Shown here piece by piece: positions 27,721-35,947 of a DNA stretch of 64,000 bases. Location: positions 7,812,001-7,876,000 of the forward strand of contig NZ_CP107905.1 of the NCBI RefSeq assembly GCF_036014015.1, in the 5' to 3' direction. Positions within the stretch are counted from its first letter, which is position 1. Every line of letters starts with the position of its first letter. The notes under the pieces were generated by a model. The model worked only from the letters and a program-made list of their open reading frames with translations, was not told the origin of the DNA and searched no databases. A program made the translations under genes and the position numbers. This DNA is from Streptomyces sp. NBC_00457. Its GTDB lineage: Bacteria > Actinomycetota > Actinomycetes > Streptomycetales > Streptomycetaceae.

Positions 27721-27782
27721 AGTCGCCCGCCCGTCGCCCACCACCGCCCTTCTAAGGCCGCGCTACGCGCCTTCTATTTTCC
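27721..27782. repeat. Copy 2 of the 65-bp dispersed repeat
   Basis: agtcgcccgcccgtcgccca, then ccaccgcccttctaaggccg, cgctacgcgccttctatttt. It matches 8881-8944 and includes a GCGC-TAC-GCGC hairpin. It overlaps the last codons of the rhomboid gene, which read KIEGA-stop from within the element. Confidence 0.7.
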
Positions 27783-28455
27783 TGAATCGGGCCCACGCGT
27801 AACAGAGGCCCAGGCCGAAGCCGGTCAGATGGGCCAGGTAGGCCACGCTCGGGCCGTGGGAGGCGCGGGCCGCCGCCAGCCATTGCAGCGCCGCCCAGAA
27901 GGGCAGGACGACCCAGGCCGGGAAGCGCAGCGGGAGGAAGAAGAGAAACGGAAGGAGACTGGTCACGCGGGCTCCGGGGAACAGGTACAGGAACGCACCG
28001 AGGACCGCCGAGATAGCCCCGGACGCACCGACCAGGGACTGCTCGGAGTCGGCGTTGGCAGCCGCGTAGGCCAGTAGGGCCAGATAGCCGCAGCCGACGT
28101 AGAAGAGGGTGAACTGCATGCGGCCCATCCGTTCCTCGGTCATCGCTCCGAAGACGTAGAGGAAGAGCATGTTGCCCAGCAGATGCACCCAGCTGCCGTG
28201 GACGAACAGGGCCGTGGCCGGAGTGAGGGCGGCCCGCGGGGAGCCCTCGAACAGCTCTGCGGGGACCACCCCCCATTGACGGAAGTAGTCCCGCTGGGCG
28301 GCGAGCAGCGTGTCGCCGGAGCCGTACGCCGGATTGAGCCCTGCCGCCGGGCCGGCCAGGAAGAGCAGACAGCAGGCGGCGATCAGGGTGTACGTCATCG
28401 GGGCCGACGGGATCCGGATGGCCTTGACCGCCGATGCGCTCCAGTTGCCGATCAT
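27763..28455 (-). CDS. Rhomboid-family intramembrane serine protease
   Basis: A 230-residue six-helix membrane protein. The active site is intact: Asn95 in HLLGN, nucleophile Ser145 in GASG, and His209 in LAHLTGFGLG. It should cleave membrane-anchored substrates, which are unknown here. ATG at 28455. The frame stays open to 28569 but that extension is not rhomboid-like. The final codons come from a dispersed repeat, so the natural C-terminus may have been altered. Confidence 0.92.
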   Translation of the reverse strand: MIGNWSASAVKAIRIPSAPMTYTLIAACCLLFLAGPAAGLNPAYGSGDTLLAAQRDYFRQWGVVPAELFEGSPRAALTPATALFVHGSWVHLLGNMLFLYVFGAMTEERMGRMQFTLFYVGCGYLALLAYAAANADSEQSLVGASGAISAVLGAFLYLFPGARVTSLLPFLFFLPLRFPAWVVLPFWAALQWLAAARASHGPSVAYLAHLTGFGLGLCYAWARFRKIEGA

Positions 28456-28622
28456 GACCCCAGAGCATGACGTAACGGGACTCAGCGGCACAGACCGCCT
28501 CGCCGCCGGACCGGCCGGTGGACGGACGGGCGTCGAGTACGCGCCAGGCCGTAGGGTTACGAGCCACACGCATCAGGGAAGCTGGCGTGACACGGACACT
28601 AGAAGGAAAGCGAACAGTCACG

Positions 28623-28862
28623 ATGACGGTTCCCCTGCCGACCGCCTCCACGCGGTGGCGCTGCACCCTCTGCGGCAACCTCACGCGCTTCGATGTGACC
28701 CGCTCGTCGAAGGTCGTCGAGTACGTCCACCTCGATCTTGCCGGGGAGCCGAAGGTGGAGGAGCGCGAAGTGGTCAGTGAGACGATCGAATCGGTGCGCT
28801 GTCGCTGGTGCAACGCGGTGGACCAGGTGGAACTCGTGGACAGGCCGGGCGCCGGCTCCTGA
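28623..28862 (+). CDS. Small zinc-ribbon-like protein (79 aa)
   Basis: A compact protein with two CxxC knuckles (CTLCG near residue 13 and CRWC near 60), as in zinc ribbons. The body is FDVTRSSKVVEYVHLDLAGEP followed by a conserved acidic helix. An alternative GTG at 28587 has the better ribosome site (agggaa), which would add 12 residues. It lies 39 bases before the NYN-domain gene on the same strand, so co-transcription is likely. Role unknown, perhaps nucleic-acid related by context. Confidence 0.8.
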   Translation: MTVPLPTASTRWRCTLCGNLTRFDVTRSSKVVEYVHLDLAGEPKVEEREVVSETIESVRCRWCNAVDQVELVDRPGAGS

Positions 28863-28901
28863 CGGGAGAGCGGCCCCCGCACAGCTGATGGGGTGTGACG
28901 G

Positions 28902-30245
28902 ATGGTGGAGAGCGAAAGCGGGGGGCCGGGCGACGGCGCCGCTGAGGTGCTCGACCGTCCGCTGCCCGACGGAGTGCGCCGCCGGGTCGTGCAGATCGTC
29001 TCGGACGGCTTCGGTGGGCTGACCGTCGCCGAACTGCCCGCACAGCTGCGACAGTACGCCCGGTTCGCCCCCAACCGCCGGGCCAAGTTCGCCGGCAACG
29101 CGATGGCGGCCGCCCTGGAGACCGATCCGCTGTTCCGGCAGCGCATCGGCGAGAAGTTCAGAGAGACGCAGCCGGAGCTGTCCGGCGCCCTCGACTCAGG
29201 CTCGCCGCCCCCGGCCGCGGACCCGCTCGACGTGGCGGCCGCGGCCTATGTACTGCGTCCCACCGGCTGGGTGAAGCTGGTGACCGCGGCCGGCGAGGAG
29301 GCCCAGCGCGCCGACGCCGAGCGGGCCGACGAGGAGAACCGCGCCGAACTGGAGCGGCTGCGCACCGAACTCGACCGGGCCCGTGAGCAGACCCGGGCCG
29401 AGACCGAGCGGCTGCGCACCGAGCTGGACTCGGCGAAGAAGGAAGCCGACTCGCTGCACCGCAAGCTGCGCGCCGCCCTCAGTGACGTCAAGCGGGGCGA
29501 GGCGGCGCTGCGCAAGGTGCACGGCGAGATGGAGGCCGTACGCGCGGAGACACAGGCGCAGGTGTCCGCCGCGGAGAGCGAGAGCCGGCGGCTCAAGGCG
29601 CGGCTCGGGGAGGCGGAGGCCACCCTGGAGGCCACGCGCAGGGCGGCCAGGGAGGGCCGCAGCGTCGAGGACATGCGGGTACGGCTGCTGCTGGACACCG
29701 TGCTCGACGCGGCCCAAGGGCTGCGGCGGGAGCTGGCGTTGCCGCCGGTGTCGGTACGTCCGGCCGAGACCGTGGATGCGGTCGAACCGGGACGAATGAC
29801 GCCGAAAGACATCGCGGCGCGGGCGTTGTCCGAAAACGACCCCGCGATCCTCGACCAGCTGCTGGCGCTGCCGCAGGCGCATCTGGTCGTCGACGGCTAC
29901 AACGTCACCAAGACCGGCTATCCCCAAATGCCCCTGGAGAAGCAGCGGTTGAGGCTGCTCGGGCAGCTCTCGCAACTCGCCGCGCAGACCGGCGCCGAGG
30001 TGACGTGTGTCTTCGACGGGGCCGAGCTGGCCGCGCCGGTGTTGCTCGCGCCGCCGCGCGGGGTGCGGGTGCTGTTCTCCAAACCGGGCGTCACCGCCGA
30101 CGAATTGATCCGCCAGCTGGTGCGCGCAGAGCCGCCGGGGCGTCCGGTCATCGTCGCCTCGACCGACCGCGAGGTGGCCGACGGGATCGCGAAGGCGGGC
30201 GCCCGACCCGTGGCGTCTGCGGTGCTTCTCAAGCGACTGTCCTGA
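28902..30245 (+). CDS. NYN-domain (PIN-like) putative RNase with coiled coil
   Basis: A 447-residue protein in three parts: an N-terminal helical domain (1-110), a long charged coiled coil (about 130-250, Glu/Arg heptads), and a C-terminal YacP-like NYN domain from about residue 325. The NYN domain starts LVVDGYNVTKTGYP and later has CVFDGAE and IVASTDREVADG, which supply the acidic metal-binding residues. NYN proteins of this type cut RNA. ATG at 28902. Confidence 0.88.
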   Translation: MVESESGGPGDGAAEVLDRPLPDGVRRRVVQIVSDGFGGLTVAELPAQLRQYARFAPNRRAKFAGNAMAAALETDPLFRQRIGEKFRETQPELSGALDSGSPPPAADPLDVAAAAYVLRPTGWVKLVTAAGEEAQRADAERADEENRAELERLRTELDRAREQTRAETERLRTELDSAKKEADSLHRKLRAALSDVKRGEAALRKVHGEMEAVRAETQAQVSAAESESRRLKARLGEAEATLEATRRAAREGRSVEDMRVRLLLDTVLDAAQGLRRELALPPVSVRPAETVDAVEPGRMTPKDIAARALSENDPAILDQLLALPQAHLVVDGYNVTKTGYPQMPLEKQRLRLLGQLSQLAAQTGAEVTCVFDGAELAAPVLLAPPRGVRVLFSKPGVTADELIRQLVRAEPPGRPVIVASTDREVADGIAKAGARPVASAVLLKRLS

Positions 30246-30373
30246 AGGTCAACGTACAGACTCAATGCCCGAATTGGCGGATCTGTCACGCAACGTAGTG
30301 TCAATCGTGCATCACCGCATGTGAGTTGCGGGTAAAGAATGCGGTCCGTAACCGGGATTTTTCGCCCAGGGAT

Positions 30374-30403
30374 TTGATCTGATCACAGCTGTGTCACTAG
30401 GGT
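30374..30403 (+). promoter_or_regulatory. Candidate HrdB-type promoter for the first NlpC/P60 gene
   Basis: TTGATC (30374-30379), an 18-base spacer, then TAGGGT (30398-30403). It lies 51 bases before the GTG start. The rest of the 209-base leader shows no motif I can name. Confidence 0.5.
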
Positions 30404-30454
30404 CTGGCTCGAACCTCCGAGCGGGTGATCACTCTCAAGAAGGAGTTCGCCTCC

Positions 30455-31489
30455 GTGGCGTCCCATCGTCGACTCAAGCAGCCCAGTCGCACGCGCGTTA
30501 CCGTGCTGACCACCGCGGCCGCTGCCGCCGTAGCCCTCAGCTCGCAGGCCGCCAATGCCGCGCCGAGCGACAAGCCGAGCAAGGACGAGGTCAAGGCCAA
30601 GGTCGACAAGCTCTACGAGGAGGCCGAGCAGGCCACCGAGAAGTACAACGGGGCCAAGGAGAAGCAGGAGAAGCTCCAGAAGGAGATCTCCACCATCCAG
30701 GACAACGTGGCCCGCGGTCAGGCAGACCTCAACGAGCTGCGTGACTCCATGGGGCTCGCGGCCGCGGCCCAGTACCGCACCGGCTCCATCGACTCCTCCC
30801 TCCAGCTCTTCCTGTCGTCGAATCCGGACGACTACCTGGACAAGGCGTCCACCGCCGACCAGCTCAGCTCCCAGCAGGTCGAGCAGCTGAAGAAGATCCA
30901 GGACAAGCAGCGCGAACTCGCCCAGGACCGCGCCGAGGCGTCCGACAAGCTCAAGGACCTCGCCTCCACCCGCACCGAGCTGGGCAGCAAGAAGAAGGAA
31001 GTCCAGGGCAAGCTCGCCGAGGCGCAGAAGCTGCTCAACTCCCTGACCGCCGCCGAGAAGGCCGCCCTCGCCGCCGCGGACGACCGCGCCAGCCGCTCCG
31101 CCTCCGAGCGCGTGGACCTCGGCAACGCCGCCCCCGCCTCCGGCCGGGCCATGGCCGCCTTCCAGGCCGCCCAGTCCAAGATCGGCTCGCCCTACGTCTA
31201 CGGCGCCTCCGGCCCGTCCTCCTTCGACTGCTCGGGCCTGACCTCCTGGGCCTTCGCCCAGGCCGGCGTCGGCATACCGCGCATCTCGCAGGACCAGGCC
31301 AACGCCGGCACGCGCATCTACTCGCAGAGCGACCTCAAGGTCGGCGACCTGGTCATCTTCTACGGCGACCTGCACCACGTCGGCTTCTACGCGGGCAACG
31401 GCCAGATACTGCACGCGCCCCGCACCGGCGCGGTCGTGCGCTACGAGTCGATCAACAACATGCCGTTCCAGTTCGGCGTCCGGATCTGA
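30455..31489 (+). CDS. Secreted NlpC/P60 endopeptidase with coiled coil (RipA-like)
   Basis: A 344-residue peptidoglycan hydrolase that cuts stem peptides outside the membrane. A cleavable signal peptide ends near ANAAPS. A long helical coiled-coil region (about 45-205) resembles RipA/CwlO regulatory arms. The NlpC/P60 domain is C-terminal, with Cys259 in FDCSGL and the catalytic His in DLHHVGFYAG. GTG at 30455 has aaggag 9 bases upstream; the earlier in-frame start at 30425 lies before that site. It is the first of two tandem paralogs. Confidence 0.93.
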   Translation: MASHRRLKQPSRTRVTVLTTAAAAAVALSSQAANAAPSDKPSKDEVKAKVDKLYEEAEQATEKYNGAKEKQEKLQKEISTIQDNVARGQADLNELRDSMGLAAAAQYRTGSIDSSLQLFLSSNPDDYLDKASTADQLSSQQVEQLKKIQDKQRELAQDRAEASDKLKDLASTRTELGSKKKEVQGKLAEAQKLLNSLTAAEKAALAAADDRASRSASERVDLGNAAPASGRAMAAFQAAQSKIGSPYVYGASGPSSFDCSGLTSWAFAQAGVGIPRISQDQANAGTRIYSQSDLKVGDLVIFYGDLHHVGFYAGNGQILHAPRTGAVVRYESINNMPFQFGVRI

Positions 31490-31565
31490 GCCCTCTTCCG
31501 GCCCAACAAGATCAGGACACCGTGCCGCCCGTTCGGGCGAATCACCACCACCGCGCCTGACCCCG

Positions 31566-31599
31566 CGCCCCGCCCATGACCTGCGTCTGAGGCGGGGCG
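31566..31599 (+). terminator. Hairpin between the two NlpC/P60 genes
   Basis: cgccccgcc (31566-31574) pairs with ggcggggcg (31591-31599) across a 16-base loop, followed by tcactttgtgtg. Confidence 0.55.
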
Positions 31600-31716
31600 T
31601 CACTTTGTGTGTCCGCGAAGGTCTTTGGCCGTCACCCCACCACGGGGCTACTGTCTGCCGCGCTTCCCCCTGCCGGGGAAGGTCCTTGTCCGCCAGCGGA
31701 AGGAATGCGGCTTCCT

Positions 31717-32727
31717 GTGGGGTCTCATCGTCGCCTTGCACCGACCGGGTTCGACCGTGGCGCCAGTGCCGCGGTCTGTGTGCTGTCCGCCGCCGCCGCG
31801 GCCCTGGGCGTGATTCCGGCGGAAGCCACGCCGTACGACGACACCCGTGCCGAGGTGGACCGCCTCTACGGGGAGGCCGAGAAGGCCACCGAGGCCTACA
31901 ACAAGGCCGACGAGCGCGCCGACAAGCTGCGCAGGCAGGTCACCGGCGCCCAGGACCGGATCGCCCGGCAGCAGGAGAGCATCAACACCATGCGGGAGGC
32001 GCTCGGTTCGCTGGCCGGCGCCCAGTACCGCTCCGGCGGCATCGATCCCTCCCTCGCCCTGCTGTTCTCCGACGACCCGGAGGACTACCTCGACAAGGCG
32101 TCCGTTCTCGACCGGATCACCGCCCACCAGGCGGGCGAGCTGAAGGAACTCCAGGACGCGATGCGCGTCCTCGGCCGGGAGCGCGCCGAGGCGACCCGGA
32201 AACTCGCCGAGCTGGAGAAGAGCCGCAAGGCCGTCGCCGCGCACAAGAAGACCGTCGAGCGCAAGCTGGCCAAGGCGCGGCAGCTGCTCAACTCGCTGCC
32301 GGACGCCGAGCGCGCCGCCTACGACCGCGCCTCCCGCTCCGGCCGCTCCGACCTGCCCGACCTCGGCGGCGCCGTCCCGCCCTCGGGCCGCGCGGCAGCG
32401 GCCGTCGCCGCCGCCATGTCCGCGGTGGGCAGGCCGTACGTCTGGGGCGCCAACGGCCCCACCGGTTTCGACTGCTCGGGCCTGATGCAGTGGTCGTACG
32501 CGCAGGCCGGAGTCGCCCTGCCACGCACCTCGCAGGCCCAGGCCGGATCGGGCACCCGGGTCCCGCTGTCCGAGGCGCAACCCGGAGACCTCGTCACCTA
32601 CCACGACGCCTCCCACATCGGGATGTACATGGGCAACGGCCAGGTGATCCACGCCCCGTACCCCGGCGCACCCGTGCGCTACGACCCGGTCGGGATGATG
32701 CCGGTCAACTCGGTCACGAGGATCTGA
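31717..32727 (+). CDS. Second secreted NlpC/P60 endopeptidase (paralog of the preceding gene)
   Basis: A 336-residue paralog of the upstream hydrolase with the same plan: signal peptide (ending near AEA), charged coiled coil, and C-terminal NlpC/P60 domain with FDCSGLMQWSYAQAG and HIGMYMG. GTG at 31717 gives an N-terminus starting GSHRRL that parallels ASHRRL in the paralog; ATG at 31705 is also possible and lies almost on top of the ribosome site aagga. The pair probably arose by tandem duplication. The two domains have diverged enough to suggest separate roles in growth or division. Confidence 0.9.
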   Translation: MGSHRRLAPTGFDRGASAAVCVLSAAAAALGVIPAEATPYDDTRAEVDRLYGEAEKATEAYNKADERADKLRRQVTGAQDRIARQQESINTMREALGSLAGAQYRSGGIDPSLALLFSDDPEDYLDKASVLDRITAHQAGELKELQDAMRVLGRERAEATRKLAELEKSRKAVAAHKKTVERKLAKARQLLNSLPDAERAAYDRASRSGRSDLPDLGGAVPPSGRAAAAVAAAMSAVGRPYVWGANGPTGFDCSGLMQWSYAQAGVALPRTSQAQAGSGTRVPLSEAQPGDLVTYHDASHIGMYMGNGQVIHAPYPGAPVRYDPVGMMPVNSVTRI

Positions 32728-32731
32728 CGGA

Positions 32732-32767
32732 GCCGTTCACCGGGCCGCTCACCGGGTCGTTCACCGG
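32732..32767. repeat. Three 12-bp tandem repeats after an NlpC/P60 stop codon
   Basis: Units gccgttcaccgg, gccgctcaccgg and gtcgttcaccgg at 32732, 32744 and 32756. Non-coding. Confidence 0.8.
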
Positions 32768-32804
32768 GTCCTGACCCGTACTCGACAGCCCCGTACGATC
32801 GGAG

Positions 32805-32975
32805 TCGTGGCTGGTCGAGGGCGGGCGTCAAGATCTCTGGGCGGTTCGGCAGCGCCCCAAAGGGGCGCGGGGAACTGCGCGACCAGCCACGACGTGCCCG
32901 CAGAGGATCGACGGCCCATCGCGGCCCCGCGGCGGAGCCGCAGATCGGCACAGCCCGCGGAGCGCCTCGTTGCGC
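32805..32975. repeat. Dispersed repeat, copy E, inside the 5' end of a lipoprotein gene
   Basis: gtggctggtcgagggcgggc starts it, then agcgccccaaaggggcgcgg, gaactgcgcgaccagccacg and ggccccgcggcggagccgca. It appears to be two elements head to head and occupies the first 50 or so codons of the metallopeptidase frame. Confidence 0.75.
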
Positions 32976-34123
32976 TGTGTCTGCTGCTCGTCGCTCTGGT
33001 GTCGTGCGGGGGCGGACCGGCGGCCGACAGGACCGAGGACGAGGTGCAGCGGGTTCTCGACATACGGGCCACGGCGATACTCGGCCGGGACCAGGCGGCC
33101 TTCCTGCGTACGGGGGCGCCGGGCTGGTTCGGGAATCTGCGGGAGGTGCCTCTCGCCGACTGGTCGTACCGGGTCACGAAGGTGCGGGACTCGGGCGGCA
33201 CGGCGACCGCCGAGGCCGAGCTGCGCTACCGCGTCGAGGGGTACGACAAGGCGCCCATCACCGTCGGCCGCACGCTCACTCTCAGCCTGGACGACGAGGG
33301 GGAGTGGTACGTCGACGCGGAGCGGCCGGAGCAGAAGTCCGCCGAGCAGCTGTGGGACCAGGGCGCGGTGAGCGTCGTCCAGGGGGAGCGGAGCCTGGTG
33401 ATGGGGGTCGGGCAGTCGCGGGAGCGGCTGAGCGATTTCGCCGGGCTCGCGGACCGGGCGGTGCCCGCGGTGTCGGAGGCGTGGGGCACGGACTGGTCCC
33501 GGCACGTCATCGTGCTCGTACCGAAGTCCCTGGAGGGCATGGCGCGGCTGCTGGGCTCGCCCGCCTCCTCGTACCGGGGGATCGCCGCGGTCACCACCGG
33601 CGAGACCGGCGCCCCGGCGACGGCGCCCGCGGACCGGGTGATCGTCAACCCCGACGCGTACGGCGTCCTCGGCGACACCGGCAAGCAGGTCGTGCTCACC
33701 CACGAGACCACCCATGTCGCCACCCGCACCCACACCAGCCCCGCGACCCCGCTCTGGCTGTCCGAGGGGTTCGCCGACTGGGTCGGCTACCGGGGCTCCG
33801 GGCGCACACCGGCCGAGGCCGCGCCCGAGCTGGAGCGTGCGGTGACCTCGGGGGAGGTGCCGGACGCGCTGCCCGAGGACGCGGACTTCGGCTTCTCCGG
33901 CGACGCGTCCCGGCTCGCGCGCGCCTACGAGAGCGGCTGGACCGCCTGCCGGCTGATCGCGGACCGCTGGGGCGAGGTGCGGCTCGGCGAGTTCTACCGC
34001 GCCGTCGGCGCCCACCCGGAGCGGGCGGGCGCCGTCGAGGACGCGATGAAGAAGGTGCTCGGGACGACACCGGCGGACTTCACCGAGCAGTGGCGGGAGT
34101 ATCTGCGGGCCCAGTTCGGCTGA
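32807..34123 (+). CDS. Lipoprotein gluzincin-like metallopeptidase with repeat-derived N-terminus
   Basis: An outer-membrane-face lipoprotein candidate: LVALCLLLVALVSC ends in a lipobox Cys. The C-terminal half carries HETTH (299-303) and LSEGFADWV with Glu320, the zinc-ligand arrangement of the peptidase MA/gluzincin clan. The middle (about 70-230) is a mixed alpha/beta domain. From GTG 32807 the frame has about 54 residues before the signal peptide that are encoded by the dispersed repeat, which is odd for a lipoprotein. GTG 32894 is another option. The native start may have been displaced by the repeat. No substrate assigned. Confidence 0.75.
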   Translation: MAGRGRASRSLGGSAAPQRGAGNCATSHDVPAEDRRPIAAPRRSRRSAQPAERLVALCLLLVALVSCGGGPAADRTEDEVQRVLDIRATAILGRDQAAFLRTGAPGWFGNLREVPLADWSYRVTKVRDSGGTATAEAELRYRVEGYDKAPITVGRTLTLSLDDEGEWYVDAERPEQKSAEQLWDQGAVSVVQGERSLVMGVGQSRERLSDFAGLADRAVPAVSEAWGTDWSRHVIVLVPKSLEGMARLLGSPASSYRGIAAVTTGETGAPATAPADRVIVNPDAYGVLGDTGKQVVLTHETTHVATRTHTSPATPLWLSEGFADWVGYRGSGRTPAEAAPELERAVTSGEVPDALPEDADFGFSGDASRLARAYESGWTACRLIADRWGEVRLGEFYRAVGAHPERAGAVEDAMKKVLGTTPADFTEQWREYLRAQFG

Positions 34124-34298
34124 CGGCGGGCTCGACCGGTCGCCGTGGGCAAGCCCGTCCCGCACGAGTTCAGTCGGTGTGAAGAATTCGGAAGCGATCG
34201 GGTTCCGCTGACGCCGGGCTCGGCCGGGTCGCCGTCGGCACGCTCGTCCCGCAACGGGTTCAGCCCGAGCGAAGGACCCGGAAGCGGTCGGGCTCCGC
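34119..34298. repeat. Two diverged tandem copies of a 90-bp unit covering a gene 3' end
   Basis: Unit 1 (34119-34208) and unit 2 (34207-34298) are about 80% identical by eye. Unit 2 holds the last codons of the binding-protein gene (EPDRFRVLRSG-stop on the minus strand). Unit 1 encodes EPDRFRILHTD-stop in the same way but has no gene attached. Confidence 0.75.
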
Positions 34299-35351
34299 CG
34301 GATCCCGGTCGACGACCTGGACCGGCGCCGAAGCCCACTGCCAGACGCTGATGCCCGGCACGCGGGAGAACCGGATCCTCCCCCGGGTGCCGTCGACCGC
34401 GACGCGCGGCCAGGATGCGGCGGTGCGTGCCCGGTCCGTGCCGTGCGACCGCAGCACATCGGCGAGGACGGCGATGGTGTCGTAGCCCTCGAAGGCGACG
34501 AACGAGGGCGCTTCGGCCAGCCGCTCGCGCAGGGCCGTCTCGACCCGTGTGCCGAGTGGGGTGAGGCGCTCGGGCAGGTAGCGCAGGAACGGGACCGCGG
34601 CGCCGTCGTCGCCCAGCAGCGCCGCCCACTCGGCGGACTCCGGCTGCCCGGCCGGAGCACCGATCAGGACCTCGGCGAGGCGCTGGTCGCGGCGGACGGA
34701 CCGGACGATCGACACGGACGGTTCCGGGTGGCCGGCCAGCAGGAGGAGGGCGGTCGCGCGGTGGCCGACGAGTTCGTCGCACACGGCGGCGGGGGTGAGC
34801 GCGCTCATGTCGAGTTCGACGAGAGTGCCGCCGCGTGACGCGAGGTGGTCCCGCAGAACGCGGGTCCCGGCAGCCCAGTACACGCTCGGCTGGGCCGCTA
34901 CGGCGATGCGGCTGTGGCCCGCGCCGAGGAGGAAGTCCGCGTACAGCCGCCAGCCGCGGGACTGCGGCGGGGGGAGACGCGCGACCCATTGCGTCGGCTG
35001 CTCGGTGAGCGCGTCGAGAACCGCCGACGAGCAGAGGAACGGCAGACCGAGGGCGTCGGCCCGGGCGGCAGCGGCGCGGGCGACGACGCTGTGATACTCG
35101 CCCGCCACCGCGGCCACGCCCAGGCCGGCCAGCTCGTCCACGGCTGCCGTGGCCCGCTGCGGATCGGCCGCGGTGTCCCGGACCACCAGCTCCAGCGGAC
35201 ATCCGTCGATCCCGCCGGCCTCATTGACTTCGGACACGGCCAGCTCGAGTCCGGCGAGCAGATGCCGGCCCGCCTCGGTCCAGCCGGGCCGGGTCAGCGG
35301 AACGAGCGCGCCGATCCGGACGGATGCCCCGTCGGTCCGTGGCGTATTCAT
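34260..35351 (-). CDS. Periplasmic-binding-fold type 1 protein without a signal peptide
   Basis: A 363-residue protein of the leucine/isoleucine/valine-binding family (receptor ligand-binding fold). It opens with VRIGALVPLTRPGW, followed by ELAVSEVNEAGGIDG and LELVVRDTAADPQRATAAVDELA, the standard lobe-1 signatures. The N-terminus is MNTPRTDGAS with no signal peptide, lipobox or membrane helix, so the protein should be cytosolic and not an ABC-transporter receptor. No permease or ATPase genes are nearby. It may be an intracellular ligand sensor. ATG at 35351. Confidence 0.85.
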   Translation of the reverse strand: MNTPRTDGASVRIGALVPLTRPGWTEAGRHLLAGLELAVSEVNEAGGIDGCPLELVVRDTAADPQRATAAVDELAGLGVAAVAGEYHSVVARAAAARADALGLPFLCSSAVLDALTEQPTQWVARLPPPQSRGWRLYADFLLGAGHSRIAVAAQPSVYWAAGTRVLRDHLASRGGTLVELDMSALTPAAVCDELVGHRATALLLLAGHPEPSVSIVRSVRRDQRLAEVLIGAPAGQPESAEWAALLGDDGAAVPFLRYLPERLTPLGTRVETALRERLAEAPSFVAFEGYDTIAVLADVLRSHGTDRARTAASWPRVAVDGTRGRIRFSRVPGISVWQWASAPVQVVDRDPAEPDRFRVLRSG

Positions 35352-35394
35352 GTCTGGGCGTCTCCCCTGTGCTGGTGCGGTTGCCGTCCGCCGG

Positions 35395-35784
35395 TCAGCT
35401 CGACGTGCCGGCGAACATGCCGGGCTTGTACGAGCCTCCCGGATTGTGCACGACCACGTTCATCCGGGTGGCCGCATTGATCAGGGAGACCAGGCAGACC
35501 AGCGCCCCGACCTGGTCGTCGTCGTAGTGCCTGCGCACCTCGGCCCAGGTCTCGCCGGACACGCCGTGATCGCCGAGCCGGGTGCCCTCCTCGGCGGCCG
35601 CGGCCTCCTTGGTGTGGATGTCGACGCAGAAGCCGCAGCCGTTGAGCTGGCCGACCCGCAGCTCCACCAGCTCCCGCAGTGCCTTCGGCAGTGACGACCC
35701 TTCCAGGGCCAACGAGGTGTTGTAGAACCGCTTGGCGACCTTCGCGGCGGTCGGGCTGTCGAACAGGTTGAAACGGGGTTCCAT
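35395..35784 (-). CDS. Carboxymuconolactone decarboxylase/AhpD-family protein
   Basis: A 129-residue AhpD-like protein with the redox pair Cys50 and Cys53 in GCGFCVDIH. This family reduces peroxides or handles lactones; CMD/oxidoreductase/epimerase (COE) members are the standard targets of adjacent ECF41 sigma factors. ATG at 35784 follows gaggac. Here the divergent ECF41 gene is broken, so this gene has probably lost its dedicated activator. Confidence 0.92.
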   Translation of the reverse strand: MEPRFNLFDSPTAAKVAKRFYNTSLALEGSSLPKALRELVELRVGQLNGCGFCVDIHTKEAAAAEEGTRLGDHGVSGETWAEVRRHYDDDQVGALVCLVSLINAATRMNVVVHNPGGSYKPGMFAGTSS

Positions 35785-35947
35785 GACGTCGTCCTCACTC
35801 GTGGTGTCGGGTGCTGCCGTGCTGGACGAACACAAGATGCCGACGGCCCGGCGATGTGGCGTGCGTCACCGGTTGTCGGTGTCACAGGGCGGTGGGGACC
35901 GGCGTCTCGTGTACGGCGCATTCGCGAGCGAACGGCAGGAGGCGGCG

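Noticed and set aside
30246..30454. Possible c-di-AMP (ydaO) riboswitch before the NlpC/P60 gene
   Set aside because: Some Streptomyces wall hydrolases have one, but this 209-base leader is too short and lacks the conserved core; a simple promoter explains it better.
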